A stretch of 64,000 bases of DNA, taken from NCBI RefSeq assembly GCF_003014695.1, contig NZ_PYAS01000002.1:496001-560000 (forward strand). The letters are read 5' to 3'. Shown in pieces: positions 42,200 to 51,320 of this stretch (position 1 is its first letter; each line of letters starts with the position of its first letter). The position numbers were made by a program, and so were the translations under genes. Source of the stretch: Dyadobacter jiangsuensis. Lineage in GTDB: Bacteria > Bacteroidota > Bacteroidia > Cytophagales > Spirosomataceae. The notes below the pieces were generated by a model. The model ran no database searches. It saw only the letters and a program-made list of their open reading frames with translations, and had not been told where the DNA came from.

Positions 42200-43693
42200 T
42201 TAATAACCTGGGTTCTGGGTCAGCACGCCTGCGCTGAGATCGATTTCGTTCTGAGGGATCGGCCATACTTCGTTTTTGCCGGCCTTCCAGCCTTTGGGTC
42301 CGAAGATTGCAGTGCCGCGTCCCTGACGGATCACGTCGAAATAGCGGTCAAATTCCATAGCGAGCTCTGAGCGACGTTCATTCCAGATCGCGGTGCGTAA
42401 TGCGGTTTTATCGGTGGTGGTAACTTTCGGCAGAATGGTTTTGCTGGCACCCCTCGCACGGGCACGCACCAGTTCCAGCGAAGCGAGCGCCGTGGTGCTA
42501 TTACCGATTTCGTTAGCAGCTTCTGCATTCATCAAAAGCACTTCCGCATACCGGATCACACGTACATTTTGCTGCGAACCTTCATTAAACCCGGTTACGT
42601 ACAGCTTGAACGGCACATACGATTTCTGGTTGTACATCGGGTTGTCACCGGTTGCAGGGATTGCGTCGCCAGCCGGGGTTGTCTCGCCGCGGTAAATGAT
42701 GGTCGCATCACGGCGTGGATCGCCGGCTTCAAAGGATTTTGAAAGCGCTTCGGTAGGAACATTGAAGCCCCAGCCGCCGCCTGTTACGCCACGTACGCCT
42801 TGTACTTGGGAGTATTGTGAGTTGGAAGCATCTTTATTAGAAGGAATCAGCTCGTTCTGGATTTCGAAAATCGATTCGGTCGAGTTTTCGTTAGCTACCC
42901 GGAACAATGCCTCGTAGTCGGCGAAGAGCGAATACTGACCCGAGTTGATAACCTGGGTTGTCAGATCGAAAACCTGCTGCCATTTGGCCTGGTACATCGA
43001 AACTTTGGCGTGCAGCGACTGTGCGGCTCCTTTTGTTACGCGGCCGAGGTCGGCGGCGCCATAGTTCAGCGGTAATACCGCCGCTGCTTCGCTCAGGTCT
43101 TTCTCAATGGCTGCGTACACGTCCGCCTTGGGTGTGCGCGGGAGGTTGTATTCCGAAGCATCCTTGGGAAGACTCAACCGCAAAGGCACATCCCCAAATG
43201 CTCTTACAAGTCGGAAATACGAGTAAGCGCGTACAAATTTGGCTTCCGCCAGATATCTCGCTTTAAGGTTTTCGTCCATGCTGATCGCCGGGATATTGGT
43301 GATCACCTGGTTGGCATAGTTGATATTCTGGTATTGTCCTTCCCAAAAACCGCCGAGCTGGCCGTCTGTGGAACCTACTGTGAAAGTGTCATACAGGTTA
43401 AAGAAAGTCGCATCCGAGGGGGTACTACCTTTTTCTGCATCGTCGGAGCCCATGCTTTCCAATGCAATGGGGCCGAAGGCGGTATTGTTCCAGCTTCTGA
43501 GATTGGCATACATCGCATTCACGGCTTTGGTTGCATCGGCTTCATTCACCCAGAACACGGCGCCGGCCTGTTTTCCCTGCGGATCAACGTCGAGGAAGCT
43601 GTCGCTGCAAGAGGAAGGGACGATCAGGAGCGCTGCAAGCCCTAGATATAGCCCTTTCTGCTTCAAATTGGTTTTAAAATTTATATTTTTCAT
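42200..43693 (-). CDS. SusD/RagB family glycan-binding lipoprotein
   Basis: Outer-membrane lipoprotein of 497 residues that lids the SusC channel and binds oligosaccharide. The start is the ATG giving MKNINFKTN, followed by a signal peptide with lipobox PSSC. SusD hallmarks include FLDVDPQG near the N-terminus, YFRLVRAFGDVPL near residue 155, EVLLMNAEAANEIG and the C-terminal NERRSELAMEFDRYFDVIRQG. It lies 13 bases after susC. Confidence 0.96.
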   Translation of the reverse strand: MKNINFKTNLKQKGLYLGLAALLIVPSSCSDSFLDVDPQGKQAGAVFWVNEADATKAVNAMYANLRSWNNTAFGPIALESMGSDDAEKGSTPSDATFFNLYDTFTVGSTDGQLGGFWEGQYQNINYANQVITNIPAISMDENLKARYLAEAKFVRAYSYFRLVRAFGDVPLRLSLPKDASEYNLPRTPKADVYAAIEKDLSEAAAVLPLNYGAADLGRVTKGAAQSLHAKVSMYQAKWQQVFDLTTQVINSGQYSLFADYEALFRVANENSTESIFEIQNELIPSNKDASNSQYSQVQGVRGVTGGGWGFNVPTEALSKSFEAGDPRRDATIIYRGETTPAGDAIPATGDNPMYNQKSYVPFKLYVTGFNEGSQQNVRVIRYAEVLLMNAEAANEIGNSTTALASLELVRARARGASKTILPKVTTTDKTALRTAIWNERRSELAMEFDRYFDVIRQGRGTAIFGPKGWKAGKNEVWPIPQNEIDLSAGVLTQNPGY

Positions 43694-43706
43694 ATCGCTT
43701 GTGATC

Positions 43707-46700
43707 TTAGAAAGTGACATTAATACCAAAGTTGTAGGTCGCTGAAAGCGGGTACACGTTGGCGTCGATACCGGCTTGGGTCGGTTTGTTTTCGTTCGCT
43801 CTTACCTCTGGCGACAAGCCTTTGTATTTAAAGAAGTTCAGCGGGTTCTGCGCATTCGCGTACAGGCGCAACTTGCGGATTTTCAGCCTTTCGTTGAATG
43901 CCTGCGGGAATGTGTAACCGATTTGCGCATTTCTAACCCGGAAATAGCTGCCGCTTTGTACGAAGAATGTATTAGGCAGATAGTTCTGGCCGCCGCCGAT
44001 GTTGGCAGATGGATAGGTGTTTGAAGTACCTTCGCCATGCCATCTGTTATCGTAGAAGTCCTTGGTGAAGTTCTCGTTACCATATCGCCAGCCCATGTTG
44101 GCATTATAAATATCTACTTTCGCAACGCCCTGGAAATCGAGCATCAGGTCGACGTTTTTGTAGTTCCAACTGGTGTTGATACCGTAGGTGAATTTCGGGT
44201 TCGGGTTACCGATTACCTGGCGGTCGAGGCCGGAGATGTTTCCGTCAGGCACGCCATTGGTTCCGCTGATGTCGCGGTATCTGAAATCACCTGGTTTTGC
44301 ATTGGGCTGTGCCGAGTTTTTGATCTCTTCTTCATTCTGGAAAATACCGTCTACCACATAGCCGTAGAATGAACCGATCGGGTCGCCTACGCGGGTACGT
44401 GTAGCGAGCGCGCCGCTGGTGAGACCTACACCGCCATCATAAATCGGGTTGGCACCGGACGATACCGAAAGCACTTTGTTGTTGTTCACCGCGCCGTTGA
44501 AACCAATGCTGTAAGAAAGATCCTTACCGATTTCATCACGCCAGTTCAAGGCAAATTCAAAACCTTTGTTCTGGAAATCGGCCTGGTTACCTACAATACG
44601 GCCTGAGCTCGTACCAATGGAAGTCAGTACCGGAATGTCGAAGATCGCACGCTCGGTTTTCTTGATATAGTAATCCAATTCAACGGTCAATCTCGATTTG
44701 AGGAAGGAAGCCTCGATACCTGCGTCGGTACCTACACCGCGCTCCCAGTAAGTAGTAGGAGGGATGATGGAGTTGATGCTCGCACCGGTATTCAGCTGAC
44801 CGCCGAAGATCGCTGCCAGGCCACCGCCGGTCGCCACGGTGAGCGTCGACAAGTTGGATGGAACGGACGCATTACCGATTTTACCCCAGCTACCGCGGAT
44901 TTTCAGGTTATCGAAAATCGTCTGGTCTTTCATGAAGTTTTCGTTGCTGATTACCCAGCCTGCACCCACCGATGGGAAATAACCCCAGGCATTACCGCCC
45001 TGGAAGAATTTGGAAGAACCATCCGCACGGAGGGAGGCATTCAGCATATAACGCTCGCCGAAAGAGTAGTTCACACGACCGAAGTAGGATGCATACGTTC
45101 CGAGATCGCCTTCGTCTTTCACGTTACGGCCATCCGCACTACCCAGTGCCAGGTAAAGGTCGCCTTCGCTCGAAAAAGGTACATTCAGTGCGTTGGCAGT
45201 CAGTTTGTACGATTGATCACGTTGAGCAGATTGACCCAAAAGGGCTGTAATGCTGTGATTGCCGAAATCTTTGGTGTAAGTCAATGTATTTTCAAAGATC
45301 CAGTAGCGTGTCTGCGGGCGTACGAATTCGAGGAAGCTGGTGGTGTTGCGTTGTTTGAATGTGGCAACATATTGCGGCACGTAAGTACGGGTTTCGTCTT
45401 GTCCGTAACGTCCACCAAGGCTGGTGCGGAATGTCAAGCCTTTCAGTATGTTGAGTTCTGCATACGCATTACCGGTAAGAAGCGTCTTTTTGGTATTCTG
45501 GTTGTAGAAATCAATCGTAACCTGCGGATTGAAGTTGTTACCATCGCCCAGGTTGTAGTCGGTAGGATCGCCATAGGTACCATCTGCATAATAAACCGGC
45601 ACCACAGGCCCAGCTGCATATAGCTGGCGGAAAATGCCGCCCGCCTCATCTCTTGATTTGCTGAAAGAACCGGTGGCAGAGTAACCCACTTTCAGGTTTT
45701 TCAGAACCTGGAAATCGTTTTGCAAACGGGCAGTGTAGCGTTTGAAATTGTTCTTTTCAACAATACCATCCTGATCCAGGTAGCCCAGCGAGAAGTTGTA
45801 AGTTGATTTTTCACCGCCGCCGCTGATCGAAAGCTGGTGGTTGGTCACAAATGCATTGCGGAGGATCTGGTGGTACCAGTCGGTGCCCTCGCCAAATTGC
45901 GAAGGATCGAGGATATCTGATTTTCCGTTAATGCGGCTCAGTTCGTTGATCATCGTGGCATATTCATTCGCATTGGCCATTTTGATCTGGTTGGTCACTT
46001 TCTGGTAACCTACGAAGCCGTTGTAATCAATGATCGGTGCTCCTGATTTTCCTTTTTTGGTAGTGATCAAAACTACCCCGTTGGCTGCGCGCACACCGTA
46101 GATTGACTGGCTTGACGCGTCTTTCAGGATGTTCATGCTTTCGATATCGCCCGAGTTGAGGAAGCTGATGTCGTCGAACCAAACCCCGTCGACTACGTAC
46201 AACGGATTGGCGCTACCGTAGGCCGTTCCGACACCGCGGATACGGATCTGCGGCGCCTCGCCGGGCTTACCCGAGTTGTTGATCTGCACCCCGGCAACCT
46301 TACCCTGCAAACCGCTGACAGCGTTCATAGACGGCTGCTTCGATATCTCCGTACCTTTAATCTGTGCGACAGAACCGGTAACGTCGAGTTTTTTCTGAGA
46401 ACCGTAACCCATGATCACCACTTCGTTCAGCGCCTTGGCGTCTTCCTGCATGGCAACATTGAGTGTTGTCTGGTTGCCCACTGTGATTTCCTGGGTAGTC
46501 ATCCCGATCATGGAGAAGACAAGGACGGATTGGGGAGACGGAACTTTTATAGCGTAGTTACCATCGGCATCGGTAGGAACACCGGTAGTAGTGCCTTTGA
46601 TGAGCACGCTGGCGCCCGGCAGCGCCGAATTGTCGGCACTCGAAGTGACTTTCCCAGTCACATTTATTTCCTGTGCATAGGAGAAACTTCCTAACGCCAG

Positions 46701-46739
46701 GAAAACGAGCATGTACAGTAATCGTACAATAGTTTTCAT
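43707..46739 (-). CDS. SusC/RagA family TonB-linked outer-membrane transporter
   Basis: TonB-dependent glycan importer of 1010 residues. I start it at the ATG giving MKTIVRLLYM. A signal peptide (about 1-23) is followed by a carboxypeptidase-D-like domain (about 27-100, with GKVTSSADNSALPGASV), a TonB-box-like EVVIMGYG, the plug (to about 230, with PLYVVDGVWFDD and ILKDASSQSIYG) and the beta-barrel. It pairs with the following SusD. The transcript starts from a well-formed promoter upstream. Confidence 0.97.
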   Translation of the reverse strand: MKTIVRLLYMLVFLALGSFSYAQEINVTGKVTSSADNSALPGASVLIKGTTTGVPTDADGNYAIKVPSPQSVLVFSMIGMTTQEITVGNQTTLNVAMQEDAKALNEVVIMGYGSQKKLDVTGSVAQIKGTEISKQPSMNAVSGLQGKVAGVQINNSGKPGEAPQIRIRGVGTAYGSANPLYVVDGVWFDDISFLNSGDIESMNILKDASSQSIYGVRAANGVVLITTKKGKSGAPIIDYNGFVGYQKVTNQIKMANANEYATMINELSRINGKSDILDPSQFGEGTDWYHQILRNAFVTNHQLSISGGGEKSTYNFSLGYLDQDGIVEKNNFKRYTARLQNDFQVLKNLKVGYSATGSFSKSRDEAGGIFRQLYAAGPVVPVYYADGTYGDPTDYNLGDGNNFNPQVTIDFYNQNTKKTLLTGNAYAELNILKGLTFRTSLGGRYGQDETRTYVPQYVATFKQRNTTSFLEFVRPQTRYWIFENTLTYTKDFGNHSITALLGQSAQRDQSYKLTANALNVPFSSEGDLYLALGSADGRNVKDEGDLGTYASYFGRVNYSFGERYMLNASLRADGSSKFFQGGNAWGYFPSVGAGWVISNENFMKDQTIFDNLKIRGSWGKIGNASVPSNLSTLTVATGGGLAAIFGGQLNTGASINSIIPPTTYWERGVGTDAGIEASFLKSRLTVELDYYIKKTERAIFDIPVLTSIGTSSGRIVGNQADFQNKGFEFALNWRDEIGKDLSYSIGFNGAVNNNKVLSVSSGANPIYDGGVGLTSGALATRTRVGDPIGSFYGYVVDGIFQNEEEIKNSAQPNAKPGDFRYRDISGTNGVPDGNISGLDRQVIGNPNPKFTYGINTSWNYKNVDLMLDFQGVAKVDIYNANMGWRYGNENFTKDFYDNRWHGEGTSNTYPSANIGGGQNYLPNTFFVQSGSYFRVRNAQIGYTFPQAFNERLKIRKLRLYANAQNPLNFFKYKGLSPEVRANENKPTQAGIDANVYPLSATYNFGINVTF

Positions 46740-46784
46740 CAGTTTCAAATTGGTGATTGAATTATTATAAGAATTTATTGACTT

Positions 46785-46817
46785 CAAAATTAAGTTCCAA
46801 GCAGGGGAGGAATCAAA
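46785..46817 (-). promoter_or_regulatory. Promoter of the susC-susD operon
   Basis: On the minus strand TTTG (46814-46817) and TAATTTTG (46785-46792) are spaced by 21 bases, a near-ideal Bacteroidota promoter. The predicted leader before the susC ATG is about 40 bases. This is the best promoter match in the window. Confidence 0.75.
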
Positions 46818-46822
46818 TAAAG

Positions 46823-46843
46823 CACTACATCACCACTACATCA
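46823..46843 (-). promoter_or_regulatory. Candidate operator: 10-bp direct repeat upstream of the susC promoter
   Basis: TGATGTAGTG occurs twice on the minus strand (46834-46843 and 46823-46832) with one base between, so the copies are 11 bases apart, about one helical turn. The nearer copy ends 5 bases from the -33 box, which suits an activator site. The adjacent LuxR-type regulator is the natural candidate to bind it. Confidence 0.5.
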
Positions 46844-46906
46844 ATGAGAATAATGCAAGGTTTACTGGTACAATAAGGGGTAGGGTACAGGATAAGTGCA
46901 ATTGCC

Positions 46907-49813
46907 TCAAATGTCCATCATAAATTGGGCCAGATTGGCATCGTTGTCCAATCCAAGCTTTTTACGAAGCCGGTAGCGCTTGATTTCCACACCGCGGACA
47001 GAAATCCCCAGGACGGGGGCCATTTCTTTGGTAGAAAGATTCATGCGAAGGCATGCCGCGAGCCGGAGCTCGGAAGGGGAAGTGGTAGGGTATATCTGGC
47101 GCAGCCTTTTGAAGAACTGTTCGTGGACCTCATCGAAGTTTTGTTCAAACAAGACCCAGTCGTCCTTGCCGGCGACATTCCGTTCGATACTGTGGAGGAG
47201 TTTCTGATAATGGATATTGGGGAGCTGTTGCCCCATCTCCGCTTTCACCTGTTTCAGCTCATCGCGGATCTCTTCCAGGATCTCGTTTTTCTTCACCACG
47301 TTGATCGCCACATTGCTCAACTGCTGACTTTTGCTCTGGATTTCGCTTTGCAGTTTTTCATTCTGGATCTGCATGATCTTTCTCTCGCTGGAAAGACGTT
47401 GTTGTCGTAGCTTTTCTTCCTGCTCTTCGATCAGCTTCCGGCGGTGGCGCGCGAGCCGTTTTTCCTGATAGAGGATCAATGCCGCCAAAGCCAATGCGAC
47501 CAGCACAGCGAAGAGTATTTTCGCAAATAATGTTTCACGCCAGTAGGGCTTCACACTGAAATGGTAGGTGCCTATGGTATCGTTGAGGCTGCTCCTTATT
47601 TCAAAAATGTAGTCCGTCGATTCCAGGTTTGTAAATTCCACGAAGCTCTGGTCTGTCCACTCCGACCACTGATCGGTCAGGCCTTTGAGACGGTATTTGT
47701 ATTGCACGTTCTGGCCATACACCGGTAAAGCAAATGCAATGCGCAGCGAGCGCACTTCGGCCGGGAGTGACGGGCCGCCTGAAATCGCGAAGGTCTCATT
47801 GAGGTTCCGAAGGTTGGCTACCTTGCGGACCACCGGCGGGCCGGCGGCCTCGTTTGGCTCATCGGGCGATTTGCGGTTGTACAATGCGTAACCGTTGTCG
47901 AGGCAAAAGAAATAGTAATCTTCGGAAAGTGGTACCACCGTCTCGCTGTTGCGGACTAGCGTGAGCGGGAGGTTTCGGGTCTCTTTGCCTGGTTGATAGA
48001 ATGCCACGCGGTTCATGAAAACTTTGAACCAGTCGCCATGGAGGCCGGTCCGTACCTTGTAATTTTCCTCTTCCCTGGAAAAATCTGAACTGGGGATGAG
48101 CTTGCCGGACGGGTCGGGCTGGAAAAAGGCATTACCCGATCGCACGCGAACCTGTCCGTTCAGCCATTGAACGACTTCGATGGAAAATTCGCTGGGCAAT
48201 TCCTGCGGAGCTTTAAATTCCTTCCACGACATGGCGGAATCCAATGCCGGCGTCAGTTTGGCCTGAAATAAACCTTTGTAGGCATGCCCGAGCCAGAATG
48301 TACCCGAATTGTCGTGTGCAATCTGCCGGATCGGGATGGGTGGTAACTTTTTGACGGGGTAGGCGTACGTCCAGGTACCCTTTGCGTCCTTTTTGTATAC
48401 ATGCAGGCCCACGTACGCGCCTTGAAGCAGCAGCGTATCCTTCCCATTTCGCATCGGCACGAATACCCAGCCGCCGTTGATGCCGGAAATTTTAGTGACG
48501 CCACTTTCTGAAATGCGGTAGGTCGCGTCGTTGTGGCCGCAAAGCAGCTGGTCGTCGATTACTTTGAGGGCCCAGGTTTGTCCTTCAAGTCCCCATACCG
48601 GCCGGAACGGCTCCGGAGAAAGCCATTTTTTGACAAATACTCCTTTATTGGACCCTACATAAAGGTTTCCATGCCAGATCGCGGCTGCATAGGTTGAACC
48701 CAGCGGATTATCATTGGTTTGATAAGCAATAATGGGCGACGACATCTTCACCATATCGATGCCCTGATCCAGCCCGATCCAGAGTTGTCGTTGCGTATCT
48801 TCCTCCAATGCCAATACGGTGTTATTCTGTAAGCCGGTCTCCTTGTTGAACTGGTACTTTAATGCGCCGTTTTTGGTAATGACGTAAACGCCATTCTGGA
48901 TTGTACCGAAAACGACGCTGCTGTCCCGCGCCATGACGATCGCGCGGTTGATGATATTCCTTTTCAACTCGCCGGAAATAGCAATGTTCCACGGAGTAAG
49001 TACCCCGTTTTGCCAAATGTACAGTCCGTGTTTGGTGGTTGTGATAAGGATACCGCCGTTTGAAAAAGGCAAAATGGAGGAAACGGTAGCAGGGGAAAGG
49101 CTTTCAGTTCCCGGCAATGGTTCGAACCGCTCTCCTTTTAACTCATAAATGCCGCGGCCGATCGACTGCACCAGTACCCGGTTTTGTACAAAACGCATGA
49201 ACATGATGTTGCCAGGGCCTTTGATTTCTTTCAGATTTTTGCCGTCGTACCGGTAAATGTTCGAGAAAGACTGGAAATAGATGTATTTGGGAGTTTTAAG
49301 GATATGCCAAATCTCCTCCGTACGCAGGCTTGCGAAGCCCGCCTTTTTACTGAGCGAATAGTATTTCAGCTGGCCGTCTGCTTCTTTTTTCCAATAGCCG
49401 AACTCCGAAAAGCCACCCACGTAAATGCGTTGTTCGGGTTGTGTCGTCCGATTCAGGACTTTTCCACCGATTGGTTCTGTTGATTGCTCGTCGTAAAGTA
49501 CCGTCCGGACGATCTGGCCGTCGGGCAAGGGGTATAGCTTCCAGGATGCTCCGTCGTGTTCCAACAGGCCGTCGGAATTGGCGGAATAGATGAGTCCGTC
49601 TGCGCTTTGGCAGATGTCCCAGTTCTGGTTATGGGCCTTGTAAAGTGAGGCCGGATAGTTGATCAGCGGTGGTGTTTCCTGGGCCAGGGCAGGGAGGAAG
49701 ATTGTCACCCAAAAGAGTATGGCAGTAGCGCAACCCGCCTTATATTTGAAGGCCCGGCTTGGGAAATGACTTTTTACAAGTCGTTTTGCTACCGTGTTCA
49801 ATATTATTTTCAA
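46907..49813 (-). CDS. Membrane-spanning PUL regulator: propeller, Y_Y_Y, LuxR-type HTH
   Basis: A 968-residue regulator. A signal/anchor segment (about 25-45) precedes two-component-regulator-type beta-propeller repeats (to about 650), a Y_Y_Y domain (about 690-755), one membrane helix (about 762-782), a coiled coil (783-865) and a C-terminal LuxR/GerE-like helix-turn-helix (about 912-965, STKEMAPVLGISVRGVEIKR). No histidine kinase or receiver domain is present. It should sense a glycan in the periplasm and act on DNA while in the inner membrane. It is placed just upstream of susC. Confidence 0.9.
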   Translation of the reverse strand: MKIILNTVAKRLVKSHFPSRAFKYKAGCATAILFWVTIFLPALAQETPPLINYPASLYKAHNQNWDICQSADGLIYSANSDGLLEHDGASWKLYPLPDGQIVRTVLYDEQSTEPIGGKVLNRTTQPEQRIYVGGFSEFGYWKKEADGQLKYYSLSKKAGFASLRTEEIWHILKTPKYIYFQSFSNIYRYDGKNLKEIKGPGNIMFMRFVQNRVLVQSIGRGIYELKGERFEPLPGTESLSPATVSSILPFSNGGILITTTKHGLYIWQNGVLTPWNIAISGELKRNIINRAIVMARDSSVVFGTIQNGVYVITKNGALKYQFNKETGLQNNTVLALEEDTQRQLWIGLDQGIDMVKMSSPIIAYQTNDNPLGSTYAAAIWHGNLYVGSNKGVFVKKWLSPEPFRPVWGLEGQTWALKVIDDQLLCGHNDATYRISESGVTKISGINGGWVFVPMRNGKDTLLLQGAYVGLHVYKKDAKGTWTYAYPVKKLPPIPIRQIAHDNSGTFWLGHAYKGLFQAKLTPALDSAMSWKEFKAPQELPSEFSIEVVQWLNGQVRVRSGNAFFQPDPSGKLIPSSDFSREEENYKVRTGLHGDWFKVFMNRVAFYQPGKETRNLPLTLVRNSETVVPLSEDYYFFCLDNGYALYNRKSPDEPNEAAGPPVVRKVANLRNLNETFAISGGPSLPAEVRSLRIAFALPVYGQNVQYKYRLKGLTDQWSEWTDQSFVEFTNLESTDYIFEIRSSLNDTIGTYHFSVKPYWRETLFAKILFAVLVALALAALILYQEKRLARHRRKLIEEQEEKLRQQRLSSERKIMQIQNEKLQSEIQSKSQQLSNVAINVVKKNEILEEIRDELKQVKAEMGQQLPNIHYQKLLHSIERNVAGKDDWVLFEQNFDEVHEQFFKRLRQIYPTTSPSELRLAACLRMNLSTKEMAPVLGISVRGVEIKRYRLRKKLGLDNDANLAQFMMDI

Positions 49814-49893
49814 TTAACTATTAATGTCGTTTATAGCACTTTCAGAAGGGTTTTTAACGATGTTAGTGTGTATGTAACTCAATAGTACTCTTC

Positions 49894-51270
49894 ATGAAAA
49901 AATTCCTTTCCCTCATGCTCCTCGGCACTGCTGCCGCGGCGCCGCCCGCTATGTCCCAGGACGAGAACAAGCGAAATGATATTCGTTACAATCTTAACGA
50001 ATCCGGTTCACATTATGTAAAATTCACCTTCACGAATCAGGTATGGCTGAGGCTGAATGACAACAATCCCGGGACTACCGTTTTGAGCGATCCGAAAACC
50101 AGTACTTTCGATATTGGTCTCCGCCGTACCCGCATGCAGCTGTTCGGCCAGCTCACCGACAGGATATTCTTCTACACGCAGTTCGGGATGAATAATTTCA
50201 ACAAGGTGAGCGCATTTCCTGCTTACAATACCGCCGGGACACCGAGCCAGCGCAAGATCGCGGCGTTTTTCCATGACGCCGTCGGCGAATATGAAGTGCA
50301 GCGGAAAGGCAGCAATTTCATCCGCTTCGGTGGGGGGCTGACGATCGTAAGCGGTTTCTCCCGCTTTTCGCAGCCCAGCATAGGCACCATTATGACCATG
50401 GATGTGCCCGTTTTCGCACAGGCTACCGTTGACCAGACCGATCAGTTTTCCAGAAAGTTGACCGTTTACAGCCGTGGGCAGATTGGCAAGCTCAACTACC
50501 GCGTCGCCGTGGCCGACCCGTTCCCGGTTGAAACCAGTGGCTCCACACCGGCTGCACTGAACCAGAACTCTGTTTTCGCCCAACGCAAAAACAGTAAACA
50601 ATTCCAGGGATTATTCATTTACAATATTTTCGATACGGAGGACAACACCACACCGGGCTACATGACTGGCACTTACCTCGGCAAACGCAAAGTTTTAAAT
50701 GTGGAAGCCGGCATTACTTCCCAAAAAAATGCGACCTGGCGTAAGGAGGCGGTGGATACGCTTTACAGCAATATGACGCTCTGGTCGGTGGCGGCTTACC
50801 TGGACATGCCGCTGAATACGGAAAAGGGAACCGCATTGTCGGCCTATCTCGGGTATTTCGGAACGGACTATGGTAAAGGCTATCTCCGCTACAACGGCAT
50901 TATGAACCCTGCTACCGGTACTACGCAGCCCATTGCTGGCGTGAGCGGCACGCACGGGAACGCATACCCGATGTTCGGGACGGGCAATGTGATTTACGCG
51001 CAAGCAGGTTATAAATTGAAAGACGGTTTGCTGGGGAGTCAGGGTACATTAATGCCCTATGTCTCTTTACAGCGTGGCGACTACGACCGTTTGCAGGACG
51101 CGGCCAATATTTACAATGCGGGTGTCAACTGGCTGATCAAAGGGCATAATGGCAAGCTGTCGCTTAATTACGAGAACCGGCCGGTTTACAAATCGGCATC
51201 GACGGCGAATGAGTTAGTGAAAGATGGCCGCAAAGGCAGCTGGACACTGCAATATCAGATATCCATCTAA
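49894..51270 (+). CDS. Outer-membrane porin-like beta-barrel protein
   Basis: A 458-residue protein with a signal peptide (about 1-21) and many alternating beta strands ending in the terminal LQYQISI typical of outer-membrane barrels. Segments such as FDIGLRRTRMQLFGQLTDRIFFYTQFGMNN resemble phosphate-selective (OprP-type) porin-like proteins of Bacteroidota. The solute is unknown. It is divergent from the PUL regulator and convergent with the TonB-dependent receptor. Confidence 0.8.
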   Translation: MKKFLSLMLLGTAAAAPPAMSQDENKRNDIRYNLNESGSHYVKFTFTNQVWLRLNDNNPGTTVLSDPKTSTFDIGLRRTRMQLFGQLTDRIFFYTQFGMNNFNKVSAFPAYNTAGTPSQRKIAAFFHDAVGEYEVQRKGSNFIRFGGGLTIVSGFSRFSQPSIGTIMTMDVPVFAQATVDQTDQFSRKLTVYSRGQIGKLNYRVAVADPFPVETSGSTPAALNQNSVFAQRKNSKQFQGLFIYNIFDTEDNTTPGYMTGTYLGKRKVLNVEAGITSQKNATWRKEAVDTLYSNMTLWSVAAYLDMPLNTEKGTALSAYLGYFGTDYGKGYLRYNGIMNPATGTTQPIAGVSGTHGNAYPMFGTGNVIYAQAGYKLKDGLLGSQGTLMPYVSLQRGDYDRLQDAANIYNAGVNWLIKGHNGKLSLNYENRPVYKSASTANELVKDGRKGSWTLQYQISI

Positions 51271-51278
51271 AAACGGCC

Positions 51279-51304
51279 AATCCGGGTCGGAAACGGCCCG
51301 GATT
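51279..51304. terminator. Bidirectional terminator with GAAA tetraloop
   Basis: An 11-pair stem (51279-51289 with 51294-51304, one G-U) is closed by the stable tetraloop GAAA. It sits between the convergent porin and TonB-dependent receptor genes. Confidence 0.75.
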
Positions 51305-51320
51305 AGCACAATGGAATATC

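Noticed and set aside
41337..42266. Longer start of the LamG lipoprotein
   Set aside because: The upstream 29 codons are Arg-rich and would destroy the lipoprotein signal peptide that begins at 42179.
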